From: Loripinus fragilis
Taxonomy: Eukaryota > Mollusca > Bivalvia > Lucinida > Lucinidae
DNA length: 64,000 nucleotides
NCBI GenBank assembly: GCA_964019695.1
Contig: OZ026517.1
Coordinates: forward strand, 72,498,665-72,562,664
Direction: 5' to 3'
Below the pieces are notes generated by a model that saw nothing but the letters and a program-made list of their open reading frames with translations, did no database searches and was not told the origin of the DNA. Every line of letters begins with the position of its first letter. Positions within the stretch are counted from its first letter, which is position 1. The position numbers and the translations under genes were made by a program. Of the stretch, positions 11,383 to 22,044 are shown piece after piece.

Positions 11383-14300
11383 GTAAATATTTTCATTTCC
11401 TTTAATCCTTTGTATACTAATGGATTCTTCTTCATGGTTCGATACAATAAACTTGGGATAGTCCATTGTACATATCTAGGGTGTCAGGTTATATTTCCCA
11501 TAAAATATTGTTTTTTTTTTCTTTTACCTTTACAAACAGTGTAGACCCTGATGAAATGCAGTATGATGCTGCATTTCATCAGGTCTTCACTGATTGCAAA
11601 CTTACTCGTTTAGGGGTTTCCCAAATATAAAGGGTTACATTGTAACTTTCTCTTTCTTTCTGTTTTATCCATTTTCTGTTTCGCCAAAATAAAAAAAAAT
11701 GTCTGCTGAGACTAGCTGTAGCAGGAAACTGCAATCTGGACCTAATATACATAATCTGTTAGGATCTCAAAAGAACCGAAAAAGACAAAAAGTAAGATCA
11801 GAATATCAGCAACCACAAAAATAACACAAATTTCAAATTTAAGCCGTACGGCACAGAAAATATGCACGGAAATATTATCAACCTTATCATACACAGAACC
11901 CACACGCGATTGAAGCAACAATAAAAACAACGAATCAACAACAACAGAACTACCGCCTTAGATCGGACAGCAGCCTGAGTCACTGTGTGAATGCGTCTGT
12001 AAAATGTGTCCTGAACAACTTTGTATCAAAATAGTGAGTATGGTTAGGAAATAACACAATCAAAGACTGCAGACAAACCCATGGCACCGCAAGGCAGAGC
12101 CACAAAGCAATCTCGAGACACCAGGAAGACAAACTAAGCAAGATTGTTTTTATCAGGAAAGCCATGTCTGATGTTGCTGTATGGGCTGAACGAAGCTTGC
12201 CATCAGCACAGGAACAGCCAGGCCCAGGGCTAAATAGTTTCTTCATATACTATATTTTGTATCGTTGTGAATTATATACCATAACCCATACAAACAATGG
12301 ATATTCCATGACTTAAGTTAAGAGTGTGTAGCGAATTTTTTTTTATTTCTCAACCAAAACATATGTTGTGGGTACTCAAAAGAACCGTCTCAATGAGACG
12401 GTTCTTTTGAGCCCCCAAAACATATGTTAAAACTGACGGGTAGGAAAATATTTGCATTTTTACGCTGGAAAATTCTGTTCATCTGAACCTGTGATATTCT
12501 ATACTACGTGCAAAGGTTATGTGGTAATTGTATGGAACATGTCTTCATTTTAGCTGTGTGCACTGGTACCTGTAGAAACGGCGGGAGATGTATAGGACCG
12601 AATGTATGTGAGTGTAGACACGGTTATATAGGGCCTAACTGCGAACATGGTAAGTGTAAAACCTCAGTACCCAGTCTATCACCAGTGTGTACCTGCCTGA
12701 CAATTCATAGGGGGAGCATTCTGATTTTTCCGTTCAGTTGTTCTTTCATTGGTAGTTTCCCCTGATCTGATTTATTTCTTTACCGTATATATTATTGCTG
12801 AATAATTGGATATGAGTTCGTCATTAATTCCATGCACGAATTTTACAAAGGTTATGACACAATCGAGCGACATTTTGTTTTTGGAAGCGTGATGAATTGA
12901 AGAACTTAACCTTAGTTGTGTTTTTATTCGTTCATATTGATTGACAAATATACGGTAGCTGCTGTTTCATCAGCGGAAGATAAAATATGTTATGAATATG
13001 AACCAAGTCTTGGTGCATACGCATCGAGGACGCAGCCGAGCCTGTCTGCGCATCCTCTCATAGACAAGTTATAGATGCAATCAAAGATTCATACCATCAT
13101 TACACACCTGACCTCATTGTATTGCTGCAAATGTATGTTTAAAAGATTACCAAACTAAAAGTATTTGTGATTGTTACTTGGACTGTCCTGCATATTATAT
13201 CTATCTGTTGTCTTTATTCATATATGGATGAATGTTCTCTTGGTATCTCGGCATTACATAGTAAATCTGTATGTATCAACACATCTGGTGGGTATGCCTG
13301 TGATTGTTACATGGACTGTTCATCATTTCATATCTATCTGTTATCTTCATTTAGATATTGAGGAATGTCTCTAGGTATCTTGGCATGTCATAGTAAATCT
13401 GTATGTATCACCACACCTGGTTGGTATCGCTGTGATTGTTACATGGACTGTTCATCATTTCATATCTATCTGTGATCTTCATTTAGATATTGAGGAATGT
13501 TCTCTGTGTATCTCGGCATGCCACGGCAAGTCTGTATGTATCAACACATCTGGTTGGTATCAGTGTGATTGTTACATGGACTGTAATATTATATCTATCT
13601 ATTATCTTCATTCAGATATAGAGGAATGTTCTCTGGGTATCTCGGCATGTCTGTATGTATCAATACACTTGGTTGGTATCAGTGTGATTGTTACATGGAC
13701 TGTAATATTATATCTATCTATTCTCTTCATTCAGATATTGAGGAATGTTCTCTGGGTATCTCAGCATACCATGGCAAGTCTGTACGTATCAATACACCTG
13801 GTTGGTATCGCTGTGATTGTTACGTGAACTGTAATTTCATATGTATCTATTCTCTTCATTCAGATATTGATGAGTGTTCTGTTGGTATCTCGGCATGCCA
13901 TGGTAAATCTGTACGTATCAATACACCTGGTTGTTATCGCTGTGATTGTTACGTGACTCTATCTGTTCTCTTCGTTCAGATATTGATGAGTGTTCTCTAT
14001 GTACCTCGGCATGCCTTGGTGAATCTGTTCATATCAATACATCTGGTTGGTATCGCTGTGGTTGTTACGTAAACTGAACCTTATATCATCCCTATTTATT
14101 CTCTTCATTCAGATATTGATGAGTGTTCTCTTGGTATCTCGGTATGCCATAGTAAATCTGTATGTATCATTGCGCCTGGTTGGTATCGCTGTGATTGTTA
14201 CGTGAACTGTAATATCATCTCTATCTATTCTCTTCATTCAGATATAAGTGTTCTCTTGGTATCTCGGTATGCCATGGTAAATATGTGTGTATCAACACAC

Positions 14301-16593
14301 CTGGTTGGTATCGCTGTGATTGTTGCTGTGATTGTTACGTGGACTGTAAAATCACATCTATCTGTTCTCTTCATTCAGATATTGATGAGTGTTCTCTCGG
14401 TATCTCGGCATGCCATGGCAAGTCTGTATGTATCAATACACCTGGTTGGTATCGCTGTGATTGTCTTGAAGGTTACCATAGCAGCTGGCCAGACAATCAT
14501 TATGGAAGTCTGTGTATGGGTGAGTATCTTTCTATAACTATTCCGTATACAGTAAAACCACTCAAAGATACACAAAACAAAGACAAATCTTAATGACAAA
14601 TGGTAGCTTATAGAAGGTCGAAAGTATTCTGACCTGCATTAAGCGATGATCGATCTTGAAACCCAATTTTTGCTCTTCGTTTTGAGTGACCGCTTAAGAT
14701 AGGTTCTACTGTATATGTACTACCTATTAAAGTCTTAGTAGACTTTCACATGCAAGTTCAAGCACAAAAGATACGAACCATCACTGCTCGTATATAAAAT
14801 GATTGGATACAGATGATGACAAATTTGATTCCTCTAGACACGCTAGATAAGTTAGTATTGGCGTTCAAATGTGACTTTTGCGCATATGCGATTAATACCA
14901 AAATGACCATGTATTCTTTCTTCACCCATCGCCAATACATTATAATGGTTTGGTTAACATGTTCGTGAGAACCGTGAAAACACTCATTTACTTGATTAAT
15001 TCAAATATATAATTAACCCATATACATGTAAGCCTAGCGTCCTTTTTGTTGGACAATGGCAAACAGTGCAGACCGGCGTCTAATCAGTGTCTACACTATT
15101 TGCTTACAGAGCGTTCTATTGAAATTCGAATAAAAATGAAAATACCACCAGACAATCCTTCGAACCGAAATGGGCTGGTCCAATTGATAAAAGTGAAAAA
15201 TTCCATTTGGCTTAAATGGTTAAAAAAATTAAACCTTTGTATACTAGAAACGCGTAAACGGGTAGAACGCGGCATTTCTTCGGGTCTAGACTAAGATAAT
15301 AAAAAGTCTTGAGGGACTGAAGTACAAATTTATTTGGAAATTCTAACAATTGACCCCTCACTCTATTCAATGGACCATTAAAAGTTTATTGCAACAAGCC
15401 AAAGGGAAAGTCCATTAGAATAAAAAGGGTTAAACGTCAAGTAGAATTTAACATAAGGATAAATACTGTCTGAATTTGATTTGATTGTGCCTCTGCGATG
15501 AAACTATGAAATAAGCTTGCCACTGTGCACGTAACAGTTTGTGTAATTTAACAGAGTATGGTGAAGTATTGGTCAGTAAAATATAGTTCAACCCTGATCC
15601 CTTGTGGTGGTTTTGGCTGATGTTTGTTTTAAGTTGCAAGTTATGATGGTGTTAGTTTTTTGGTTTAGTCATGTTTATGTTTAATGTAGTTGTTTTGTGT
15701 CCTTTCTATTTTGGTAACTATAGACGAGTTCAAGCACTACGTCATAAATCAATACCATCCGGAACACTACGGTCTTTATCCAATAGCTGGTAAATACTCT
15801 GGTTGGCAGTAAACTGTTGCTTACCTGTATCGGACATGGAAACAGCACATGTTTTATAGCGATTTAAAGCCAAATTTATTTCATAAAAATAATTCTGACG
15901 ACTGGTCCCCATAGTTTGATCATTGACCTATCAAATGATGTGATTTTTCACGTTTTTATCGTCATTTAACAAAAATATAGGAGATTGAAGCGGTCGACAT
16001 CGGACCAAAACACCAGAGCGGGGGCCCGTCAAAAACAAATAAAAACTAATAAAATTAATTCTTTTTTTCAAAAGAAAATTATTGTAAATCAACGTCCGAT
16101 AATTATTCTTTATATCCAAATCAAAACCTTGGGCTAAAATATCGTTTAAGATGATATTTTCTCACGTAAATGTTGTCTCAGCTCAATGGCCATTGCATTG
16201 AGCGGAAGGTTTTTTGCGCACCACAATAAAAAGTCACGTGGTCAAAATTGTTATCACGTGGTCAATACGCCCGGATGAAAACAATAACATTGGACTGGTC
16301 TATAACGCTGGAGAGAAGAGGGCTGGTTGTTTTACTTAATATTGGGATATTATGGAGGCATGCGCGGATCCAGAAATTTTTGTTAGAGGGGGTCCAACTC
16401 TGACAACGTTGTTTTCGTTGATGAGGGGAGGGGGGATGAACTTACCACTAAAAGCGGTACATGTATTTCCTATTGTAGATATAAACGAATGTCAAGGGGA
16501 AGGCGGTGGTAATACTTGTCATCCTACCACTCACTGTGTCAACACCGATGGTGGTTACAAATGTATCTGCCAAGATGAAAAACGCTGTATCAA

Positions 16594-16641
<48 letters not shown>

Positions 16642-19600
16642 GTTGAGCTTATCGACTTCTACACGCATTATGTGGCTAAGCTAGTAACTTAATCAGTTAG
16701 TAAGTTATAAAGTAATTAATCAATAAAGCAAAGTCAAACGCTAAACATAGTTTATAACAACAACGTAACTTAAAACCTTTCCCCCAATCTGCCTACGGAA
16801 CACTGAACTCATTGGTTTTAATGTTTATCACTGTACATTTCCTAGGCAGCCAACCCATCCGCTGTTTAAAACGTTTGACCTTATCTTGGGTAAAAATTCT
16901 ACAACATATAAAATCCACATAATATTTAAACAGTATGGCAGATGGAAATGTGCTATTTTATTATATGGCAGTCTTAGACATTGACTGTGCAGCTCATTCC
17001 TATGTTTTACCTATTCTTGTGTATCATTATTCAAATGCACAGACATCTCGTGATGGTTTTGACCAACTAAAGTGAACCCAAATGCCTCCTACTTGCAGTG
17101 GTTAGATTTGAGCCAGATTGTATACCAAATAAGACTCTGGTCATATCCACACAGTCAGAGACGCGCTACCACAGCAATGAAGAGACTGATGAAAGTTATA
17201 ACAAAAGCCTTACGTTGAATTACTTGTACGCAAAGGTTAAAAGTGTGTTTATGTAGTAGTTATACCATGGGTTGTCTGCCTGTACGTGGAGATAATCCAC
17301 GAGCTCAAGTGATATTTCATGCTAAAGTTGGTAAAGGTGGTATAAACAGTAGTATAAAATGTTAATGGTCTTCTAATTTCCTTTATTTACAGAGTGTTCT
17401 GGTGAAGTCACAGAACATGACGATGGTGAACTGTGGACATCAGTTATGGACAAATGTATGCTGTGCCAATGCAAGGTAAATCATGAAAAGATCATTTTAT
17501 TTAAAAATATACAGCCACTTAAATTGAACAAATATAAAACTCAATACACTTTTGCACAGTTTCACACCTTTTTAAACCTAAAAACAAAACAGTACAATCA
17601 CATGCATTTTCAGTAGTTTTTGTCCCAAACTTGCTGCATCTAAATTTGCACTGTACATTTGTGACAAATGACAAATCTACACACATGCCATTTACCAGTA
17701 CATTTAACATTGTGTTTTATTATATAAAATATTTCATAATTGTTGTTCTGCTCTACTAGGGATGAGGGATACCCATATTATATGAAAGCATTATATGTTT
17801 TGCACGCTGAAAATCACATATTGTTTTCAGACACTTGCCATATCAATCTTGCTAGACTAACAAATCATTTCCTCAATGCGACTGATATGCACAATTTTGG
17901 TAATACCTTTGCTCTCATTAGTATACTAGACATTTCATCTCGCCTTGTGTGTAGAGCTGCCGTCACATTCTGTGTCCCCAGTTTTTGAATAAATTGGGTC
18001 CGTCAGGACCGTGTCATCAAGTTTGACGCTGCAAATACATAGGAACATGGCTCCAACAGACTATAGATTATATCACACATTCCTTTCAGTTGTGTTTGTT
18101 CTTTTGTCATTCTCAATGGCTTATTCTTGCCCTGCTTTCATTCAATAGTGATATCATCTGGTCTTTGGTACATCATCTTCGAAAGCAAAGTCTACTACTC
18201 CCTTTCCTTGGATTCCAAAAATGTTGGTACATTTAATTGAATGGCATGTCCAATTATGGAATTGGATCTGCATAGCAATCATGGCGGCCTCATGGAGTTG
18301 AATCTAAATAAGCTGTTTAGAAACTATGTCATTTAATTATAGCCTCGTGAATAGAATACATAGTAACCCTGTTTTACTGTGAAGAGTAGGGAGATATTGC
18401 ATAACTCTTGAAGTCTTCAATAGAAGGTATTGTGGACAATACATTTAGCGTAGAATTTCATAATGTCCCCTATATGGAGCTATGTATGTTGGTTAGGTAA
18501 ATCCGAATGTTGTCTATCGATTGGCTGTTAAATCAAGTGTGTATAATTATAGCGATTCTGTGATGCCTATATTACTGTTCTGAATTATTGAAGCATTGAA
18601 TGCATGCTAAGCATATACTTAGATCAGCCTTAGCACATGTACAGTCAGGCCAGAGTATTCCATGTGTACTCAATGGATAAAGGCTCTTCGTGGGCAATGC
18701 AAATACTTTAACCAGACTGGGCAGACATATATTTGATCTGCAGGGTGTGAATGCGGCATTTCCTGACATACTTACTTACTTTTTAAATGACATATTCTTA
18801 CTGTTTATACACAATCGTCATCATATAATGATTATCTCTTGATAGAAGCTGAATGTTTCGAGAACGAATTGATATACATGTCTTTTAACAACAGTTTCAT
18901 CCAGTTGAGATGACATCCGTTTAGTTGATGGACAACTCTTATTTACAAACAGGTGAATGTAAAGAATAAGCACACTAGCCTGATTACAATGTTAAAACAT
19001 GTTTTCTTTCATTAAATTAGCCAAAGTGTAGTTTGCTAACGTGTAAACCAGTTTGTTTCCTACGTGAAGATTGAACTGATACCAAACAATGTTGAACATC
19101 TACAACCAGTAACAATCTCCTAATATACTTGCAGGAGGGAATAACCATTTGCCATAAGGCAGAATGCAACTGTTCTGCTGCAAATGTTGACTACGATTGC
19201 TGCCCCCACTGTGATGAAAGTGCAGGCTGTTACCATCCGGATACGACCTTGACATTTCAAAATGGAGAACAGTGGAAGTTTCAATGTGAAACCTGCGAAT
19301 GTATGGTAAGTGAATGTGATTTGTTTTTAAAGTATTTCTGAAGTACCAAACAACTCATTACATACGATCAGCAAGCAGCCAAAGCTCAGCTTATAAACGC
19401 AGCCTTGCCAGAGCCTCTGTGGCTCACATTCTCTAATTATGGCATGGCTAAAGATAAAGACATATGAAAAATAGAAGTCTAGTCCTACTGAATACGCTAG
19501 CATAGTGATTAATGAGGCGTTTGCTCACGTGCGATAAGTACCAAAGTCTCATGAACTGACCAAAATTGTTTTAGGACAAGTTTTATAATGAATGTAATAT

Positions 19601-21796
19601 TATAGAACTCATAATGATTAGTCTTGTATTACATTGAATTTGACCAACACTACAACATTCATAAGGTCATTCTAGGATAACAAAAACTATAATTTGGATG
19701 GTCTTAGACATAAATGTATTAATACACGAAGCACCCATTTACTGACTAAGGAATGAAGAGCATAGATGAGAGGAGCATGTACTTAGATAAATAAATCAAC
19801 AGGGGGTGTTCTTTGTTGTTTTTATATAAAAATAGAGAAATCCATGTTGTTTAAACATAAAATGTGAAAATTCAATTGCTGCCATTCTATGGACTCTTAC
19901 TATAACTTATCATATGACGTCGAGCCTATGAGTCATAGTATGCTCTTCAAGCCTCCCATTTTATCGCTTTTCCCAAACTCGTTTAATAATTTCAATAAAA
20001 CGTGAACACTCCTGCATGATCCTCTATATATATCACAAGCAAAAATAACTACTTTTGGTAGTATCTGTCTGAAAACTGAAGGCAATATACACGTATATCA
20101 TAAAGTATAGTACCCTATTGTCCTTAATATGTCCGTTAAATTGATTGCGATGTATTGTTTAGAGGATTTGAATTTGTAATGATATCAAAATATCATTTCT
20201 GCTTGCGCATTTGTACATAAATGAGAATCTATATTCGGCTGGCTTGTCCAACAGAATATTCATGTAATTTTCACTTACATGGTAGTATGGTAGTTGTAGC
20301 CAAAACAATTTGGTTTGAACAGAATATCATGTATAGCCATAGCACATGAAAGAATAATTAGAACGAAAGCCATTTTTTATGTGAGCGTTTGACCAAAAGA
20401 CAATATGTGGTTATTTAGAACCATCTTACTGAGAAAGGTTTTTAGTATGACATTTTATTTTAAATAAACATGATATTCTATTCTATATAGGAGATATAAA
20501 CTGAGCCAGTGCATGATATTTCCAACAATGTGGTATGTGCGACCAGCAAAGCCTCTGATCAGCCTGCGCAAACGCGCAGTCTGATCAGAGCCTTTGCTTG
20601 TCGCTCTAATATCCTATGAGTGTTAAGTTACTGACTGAACACCACTTGAGGTTTCTAAGCCTAAAGGAAGCTGCACAGGCTCCTCTGAGTCTACACTTGT
20701 CCAAATGCCACATTGTTGGAAATCATGTGTCACGGCTCAACTCTTATATTTCAGAAGGGAGAAATCGATTGTTGGCCTGTCCAGTGTCCTTCAAAGTTAT
20801 GTACCGACTTTATACAGGAGCCTGGAGATTGTTGCCCTCGCTGTATTGAGGACAATCCCTGTTTGAATCCCAACCATGAAGTTGGAGGGGCCGATATATC
20901 AGCATACAGTTGTATTTATAGAGGAATTACTAAGTTAAACGGCGATAGCTGGTCTCTGGATACCGATCCTTGTACTACCTGCGAATGTAAGGTAAGTCAT
21001 TTGTATGGTAGCACCGGCTAAGTGCGCTAGCATGATATAACCCTTTCTGTGAAAATTACCTTTATGTTTTGGCATGGTGCCACAACTTGTGCTAAAATGA
21101 CACACTCAACTGATCGCCATCTCCGTTTGCGCAGATGGCAATGAGGTAGTTGTGCCTTTTAATCGATCAGTACTTTCATTTGAAGTATTTTTCAAAAGAT
21201 TATGCTTTAATAGTCACTGTGTCCATTTTGGTTTGATTTTTATTAGATTTTTATGAACCCTGTCTATGTGCAAGATATTGTGTGTATATACGCAGGATCA
21301 ATGAAGTTTGGTTTATTCTATTCATATTCACAGGCTCTCTCGAATTGTGTTAGATACAAAAGCTAGTAAATTCAGTCTTTCAAAATTTAAATTGAGTAAA
21401 AAAAAAAGTGCTGTGCTAAAGATACTGATAATTCTATTGGATATTTGGCTACCGGTATTTTCTTTAACTTTTGAAAATGCACAACATCACTCTCTTAATT
21501 TTAAATGCTCTTTTGCTTTCATATCATGCATACCTGTATAGAAAGAACTTATCTCATTGTCACTGAATGGCAAAATGACTACAATATTTTTCTAATTAAA
21601 ACCTGACACCCCTAGATATGTACAATGGACTATCCCAATTGCATTGTATCAGACCAGAAGGAAGAAGTCATTAATATACAAAGGGCTAAATAGCTTGCTC
21701 TATCTTGTATTTCAGGCTGGACATATTTGCTGTTCATTTATCAGTGGATGTAAAAAGTCACTAGCTCTGGCCGATGGATTTTCGTTGACACCATGA
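11260..21796 (+). CDS. NELL2: NELL1/NELL2-like secreted EGF/VWC glycoprotein gene, 3' half (eight exons joined)
   Basis: Inferred join: 11,260-11,382; 12,554-12,649; 14,379-14,519; 16,479-16,595; 17,393-17,475; 19,135-19,305; 20,755-20,991; 21,716-21,796. All junctions are AG|...|GT. Phases match throughout: phase 1 between EGF exons and into the first VWC exon, then phase 0 between VWC exons. The product, 348 full codons, is EGF-Ca, EGF, EGF-Ca, short EGF-Ca, then VWC modules, ending shortly after a HICCS segment. That order, the short final EGF and the ICCS tail are those of NELL proteins: secreted, oligomeric, Ca-binding, with roles in neural and skeletal signalling in vertebrates. The signal peptide, laminin-G/TSPN domain and first VWC/EGF modules are not in the window or were not found. 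The symbol marks the family; invertebrates usually have one NELL, so NELL1 versus NELL2 is not resolved. Confidence 0.88.
11403..11500 (+). repeat. Intronic repeat, inverted with respect to 21,597-21,692
   Basis: Runs from CTTTGTATACTAATGGATTC through CAATAAACTTGGGATAGTCC and ATTGTACATATCTAGGGTGT. The reverse complement lies in the last NELL intron at 21,597-21,692 with scattered mismatches. Confidence 0.8.
11546..11582. repeat. Hairpin palindrome
   Basis: Arms CCTGATGAAATGCAG and CTGCATTTCATCAGG around a 7-bp loop, in a NELL intron. The arms are perfect. Function unknown. Confidence 0.85.
11945..12140 (-). mobile_element. Family A repeat fragments
   Basis: 11,945-11,995 matches the ACCGCCTTAGAxCGGACAGCAG block, and 12,031-12,140 matches the GAGTATGxTxAGGAAATAxC start. 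The pieces are in non-canonical order, so this is a rearranged or double insertion in the NELL intron. Confidence 0.55.
12345..12480. mobile_element. Small hairpin element, copy 1
   Basis: Perfect 18-bp arms CTCAAAAGAACCGTCTCA / complement around a single base (12,375-12,411), flanked by AACATATGTT motifs and followed by AAAACTGA...TTACGCT. A highly similar copy is at 63,455-63,605. Confidence 0.8.
12554..12649 (+). CDS. NELL exon: non-calcium EGF domain
   Basis: Acceptor CATTTTAG| and donor CATG|GTAAGT, phase 1-1, 96 nt. It reads [20 protein letters not shown], then [11 protein letters not shown]. Six cysteines in EGF spacing, no DxDEC calcium motif, and the 'GGxCxxPNxCxCxxGxxGxxC' form seen in the matching NELL module. 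Confidence 0.9.
13166..14378 (+). repeat. Tandem array of truncated EGF-exon copies
   Basis: Units begin (GATATTGA or its remnant) at 13,222, 13,354, 13,486, 13,615, 13,734, 13,863, 13,979, 14,112, 14,241 and 14,378, preceded by a half unit at 13,166. Spacings are 132, 132, 129, 119, 129, 116, 133, 129 and 137 bp. Each unit is the 3' end of an intron (CTCTTCATTCAG), then the first ~29 codons of an EGF-Ca exon ([20 protein letters not shown]...CDCY), then about 40 bp of intron. The normal exon end and donor are missing in all but the last unit. Several units keep an open frame through the intron remnant, while others carry frameshifts (13,360s, 13,640s) or a lost acceptor (first unit). Confidence 0.92.
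14379..14519 (+). CDS. NELL exon: intact EGF-Ca domain ending the array
   Basis: Acceptor TTCATTCAG| and donor ATGG|GTGAGT, phase 1-1, 141 nt. It reads [20 protein letters not shown], then [15 protein letters not shown] and a final GSLC. It is the only unit with the C-terminal part of the module and a consensus donor, so it is the likely functional exon. [10 protein letters not shown] matches the NELL penultimate EGF pattern (C-x-N-x-PGWY-x-C). Confidence 0.88.
14550..14711. mobile_element. Family C palindromic MITE, copy 1
   Basis: Ends CAGTAAAACC / GGTTCTACTG, flanked by TA. The centre carries GACCTGCATTAAGCGATGAT. Other copies: 21,840-22,044, 37,031-37,218, 54,431-54,635, 60,055-60,262. 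No ORF. TA flanks suggest a Tc1/mariner-mobilised element. Confidence 0.75.
14712..16357. other. NELL intron, with one dispersed repeat
   Basis: No coding potential recognised. 15,008-15,235 is a family E repeat (AAGCCTAGCGTCCTTTTTGT ... GCAAACAGTGCAGAC ... AATAAAAATGAAAATACCAC), also at 33,672-33,780 plus 34,547-34,650 and inverted at 25,945-26,145. A fragment with GCGCATATGCGATTAATACC lies at 14,880-14,900. Confidence 0.55.
16358..16440. repeat. Family F fragment just upstream of a NELL exon
   Basis: CATGCGCGGATCCAGAAATT followed by GAGGGGGTCCAAC and GAGGGGAGGGGGGATGAA. The same start occurs at 53,028. It ends about 40 bp before the acceptor at 16,478. Confidence 0.65.
16479..16595 (+). 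CDS. NELL exon: short final EGF-Ca domain
   Basis: Acceptor CCTATTGTAG| and donor CAAAA|GTAAGT, phase 1-1, 117 nt. It reads [20 protein letters not shown], then [16 protein letters not shown]. The shortened C-terminal loop (CxCxxxxxC) is characteristic of the last NELL EGF, which runs straight into a VWC module. Confidence 0.9.
16599..16640. repeat. (CT)n microsatellite at the donor
   Basis: CT repeat starting 4 bases after the exon boundary (donor GTAAGTCTCTCT). The donor itself remains consensus. Confidence 0.95.
16641..17392. other. NELL intron
   Basis: No feature recognised except a hairpin-type sequence at about 17,270-17,310 (GCCTGTACGTGGAGATAATC) related to 36,860-36,935. Confidence 0.45.
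17393..17475 (+). CDS. NELL exon: first part of a VWC domain
   Basis: Acceptor TTTATTTACAG| and donor TGCAAG|GTAAAT, phase 1 in and phase 0 out. It reads [20 protein letters not shown], then CMLCQCK. The 'W...D.C..C.C' core is the start of a chordin-type VWC module and directly follows the last EGF, as in NELL. Confidence 0.9.
17476..19134. other. NELL intron, 1.66 kb
   Basis: No gene or confident repeat. A short CTGCAGGGTGTGAATGCGGC segment with ACTTACTTACTTTT at 18,738-18,784 resembles the tail end of family A. Confidence 0.45.
19135..19305 (+). CDS. NELL exon: end of one VWC module and start of the next
   Basis: Acceptor TACTTGCAG| and donor TGTATG|GTAAGT, phase 0-0, 57 codons. It contains CHKAECNC, then a DCCPHCD motif closing one VWC, then [12 protein letters not shown] opening the next. 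CCPxC closing a VWC and an exon break after CxCx are NELL-like. Confidence 0.9.
19306..20501. other. NELL intron, 5' part
   Basis: No coding potential recognised. A fragment with ACGTGCGATAAGTACCAAAG at 19,527-19,547 belongs to the group of palindromic repeats with 'GCGATAAGTACCAAA' ends. Confidence 0.45.
20502..20739. mobile_element. Family D palindromic MITE abutting a splice acceptor
   Basis: Ends TGAGCCAGTGCATGATATTT and, inverted, ...AAATCATGTGTCACGGCTCA, with a long internal palindrome at 20,545-20,600 (CTCTGATCAGCCTGCGCAAA). The right end lies 15 bp before the exon at 20,755, leaving only ACTCTTATATTTCAG as acceptor tract. A second copy is at 41,196-41,434. Confidence 0.82.
20755..20991 (+). 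CDS. NELL exon: VWC module junction
   Basis: Acceptor ACTCTTATATTTCAG| and donor TGTAAG|GTAAGT, phase 0-0, 79 codons. It contains [20 protein letters not shown], then GDCCPRC, and ends [14 protein letters not shown]. GEVDCWPxxCP followed by CCPRC and a W...C..C.CK ending is the NELL C-terminal pattern. Confidence 0.92.
21000..21165. repeat. Palindromic repeat next to the splice donor
   Basis: GTATGGTAGCACCGGCTAAG starts within about 12 bp of the donor and is followed by a CCATCTCCGTTTGCGCAGATGG-like hairpin. Related to 1,925-2,085. With the MITE at 20,502-20,739, this exon is boxed in by mobile repeats on both sides. Confidence 0.6.
21597..21692 (-). repeat. Intronic repeat, inverted partner of 11,403-11,500
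   Basis: ACCTGACACCCCTAGATATG ... CAATGGACTATCCCAA ... TATACAAAGGGCT. It is the reverse complement of the first EGF intron sequence, with mismatches. Confidence 0.8.
21716..21796 (+). CDS. NELL last coding exon
   Basis: Acceptor CTTGTATTTCAG|, phase 0. It reads [20 protein letters not shown], then GFSLTP and TGA. The HICCS...C ending a few residues before the stop is the known NELL C-terminus. The 3' UTR is not delimited; several AATAAA/ATTAAA candidates lie within the next 800 bp, for example near 22,380. Confidence 0.9.
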   Translation, partial: AGHICCSFISGCKKSLALADGFSLTP

Positions 21797-21839
21797 ATGA
21801 AAAGAATGGAATCAGTTATTTTGTATACATAGTAACCTA

Positions 21840-22044
21840 CAGTAAACCTGTGTAAAACGTCTGCTCAAGAAAAGCCAAAACAAAGACTTAAATGACAAAC
21901 GGTAGCTTAATGAAGGCCAAAAGTATTGCAGAATGCTCCCCTTGGAACATTTTGCAATACTTTTGACCTACATTAAGTGATGATTGGTCTTGAAAACCAA
22001 TTTTTGGTCTTTTAGAGAATGGCCGTCTTACACAGGTTTTACTG
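21840..22044. mobile_element. Family C palindromic MITE, copy 2
   Basis: Ends CAGTAAACCTGTGTAAAACG / ACACAGGTTTTACTG, with a centre AAAGTATTGCAGAATGCTCC followed by its inverted counterpart. It lies 44 bp past the NELL stop codon, so it is probably transcribed in the 3' UTR. Confidence 0.8.

Noticed and set aside
13167..14537. Overlapping ORFs of 64-148 aa across the EGF array
   Set aside because: They run through intron remnants and repeat units. The phase and splice-site evidence supports only the last unit as a normal exon.
16596..16684. Ser-Leu repeat extension of the last NELL EGF exon
   Set aside because: It lies beyond a consensus GTAAGT donor and translates a (CT)n microsatellite.
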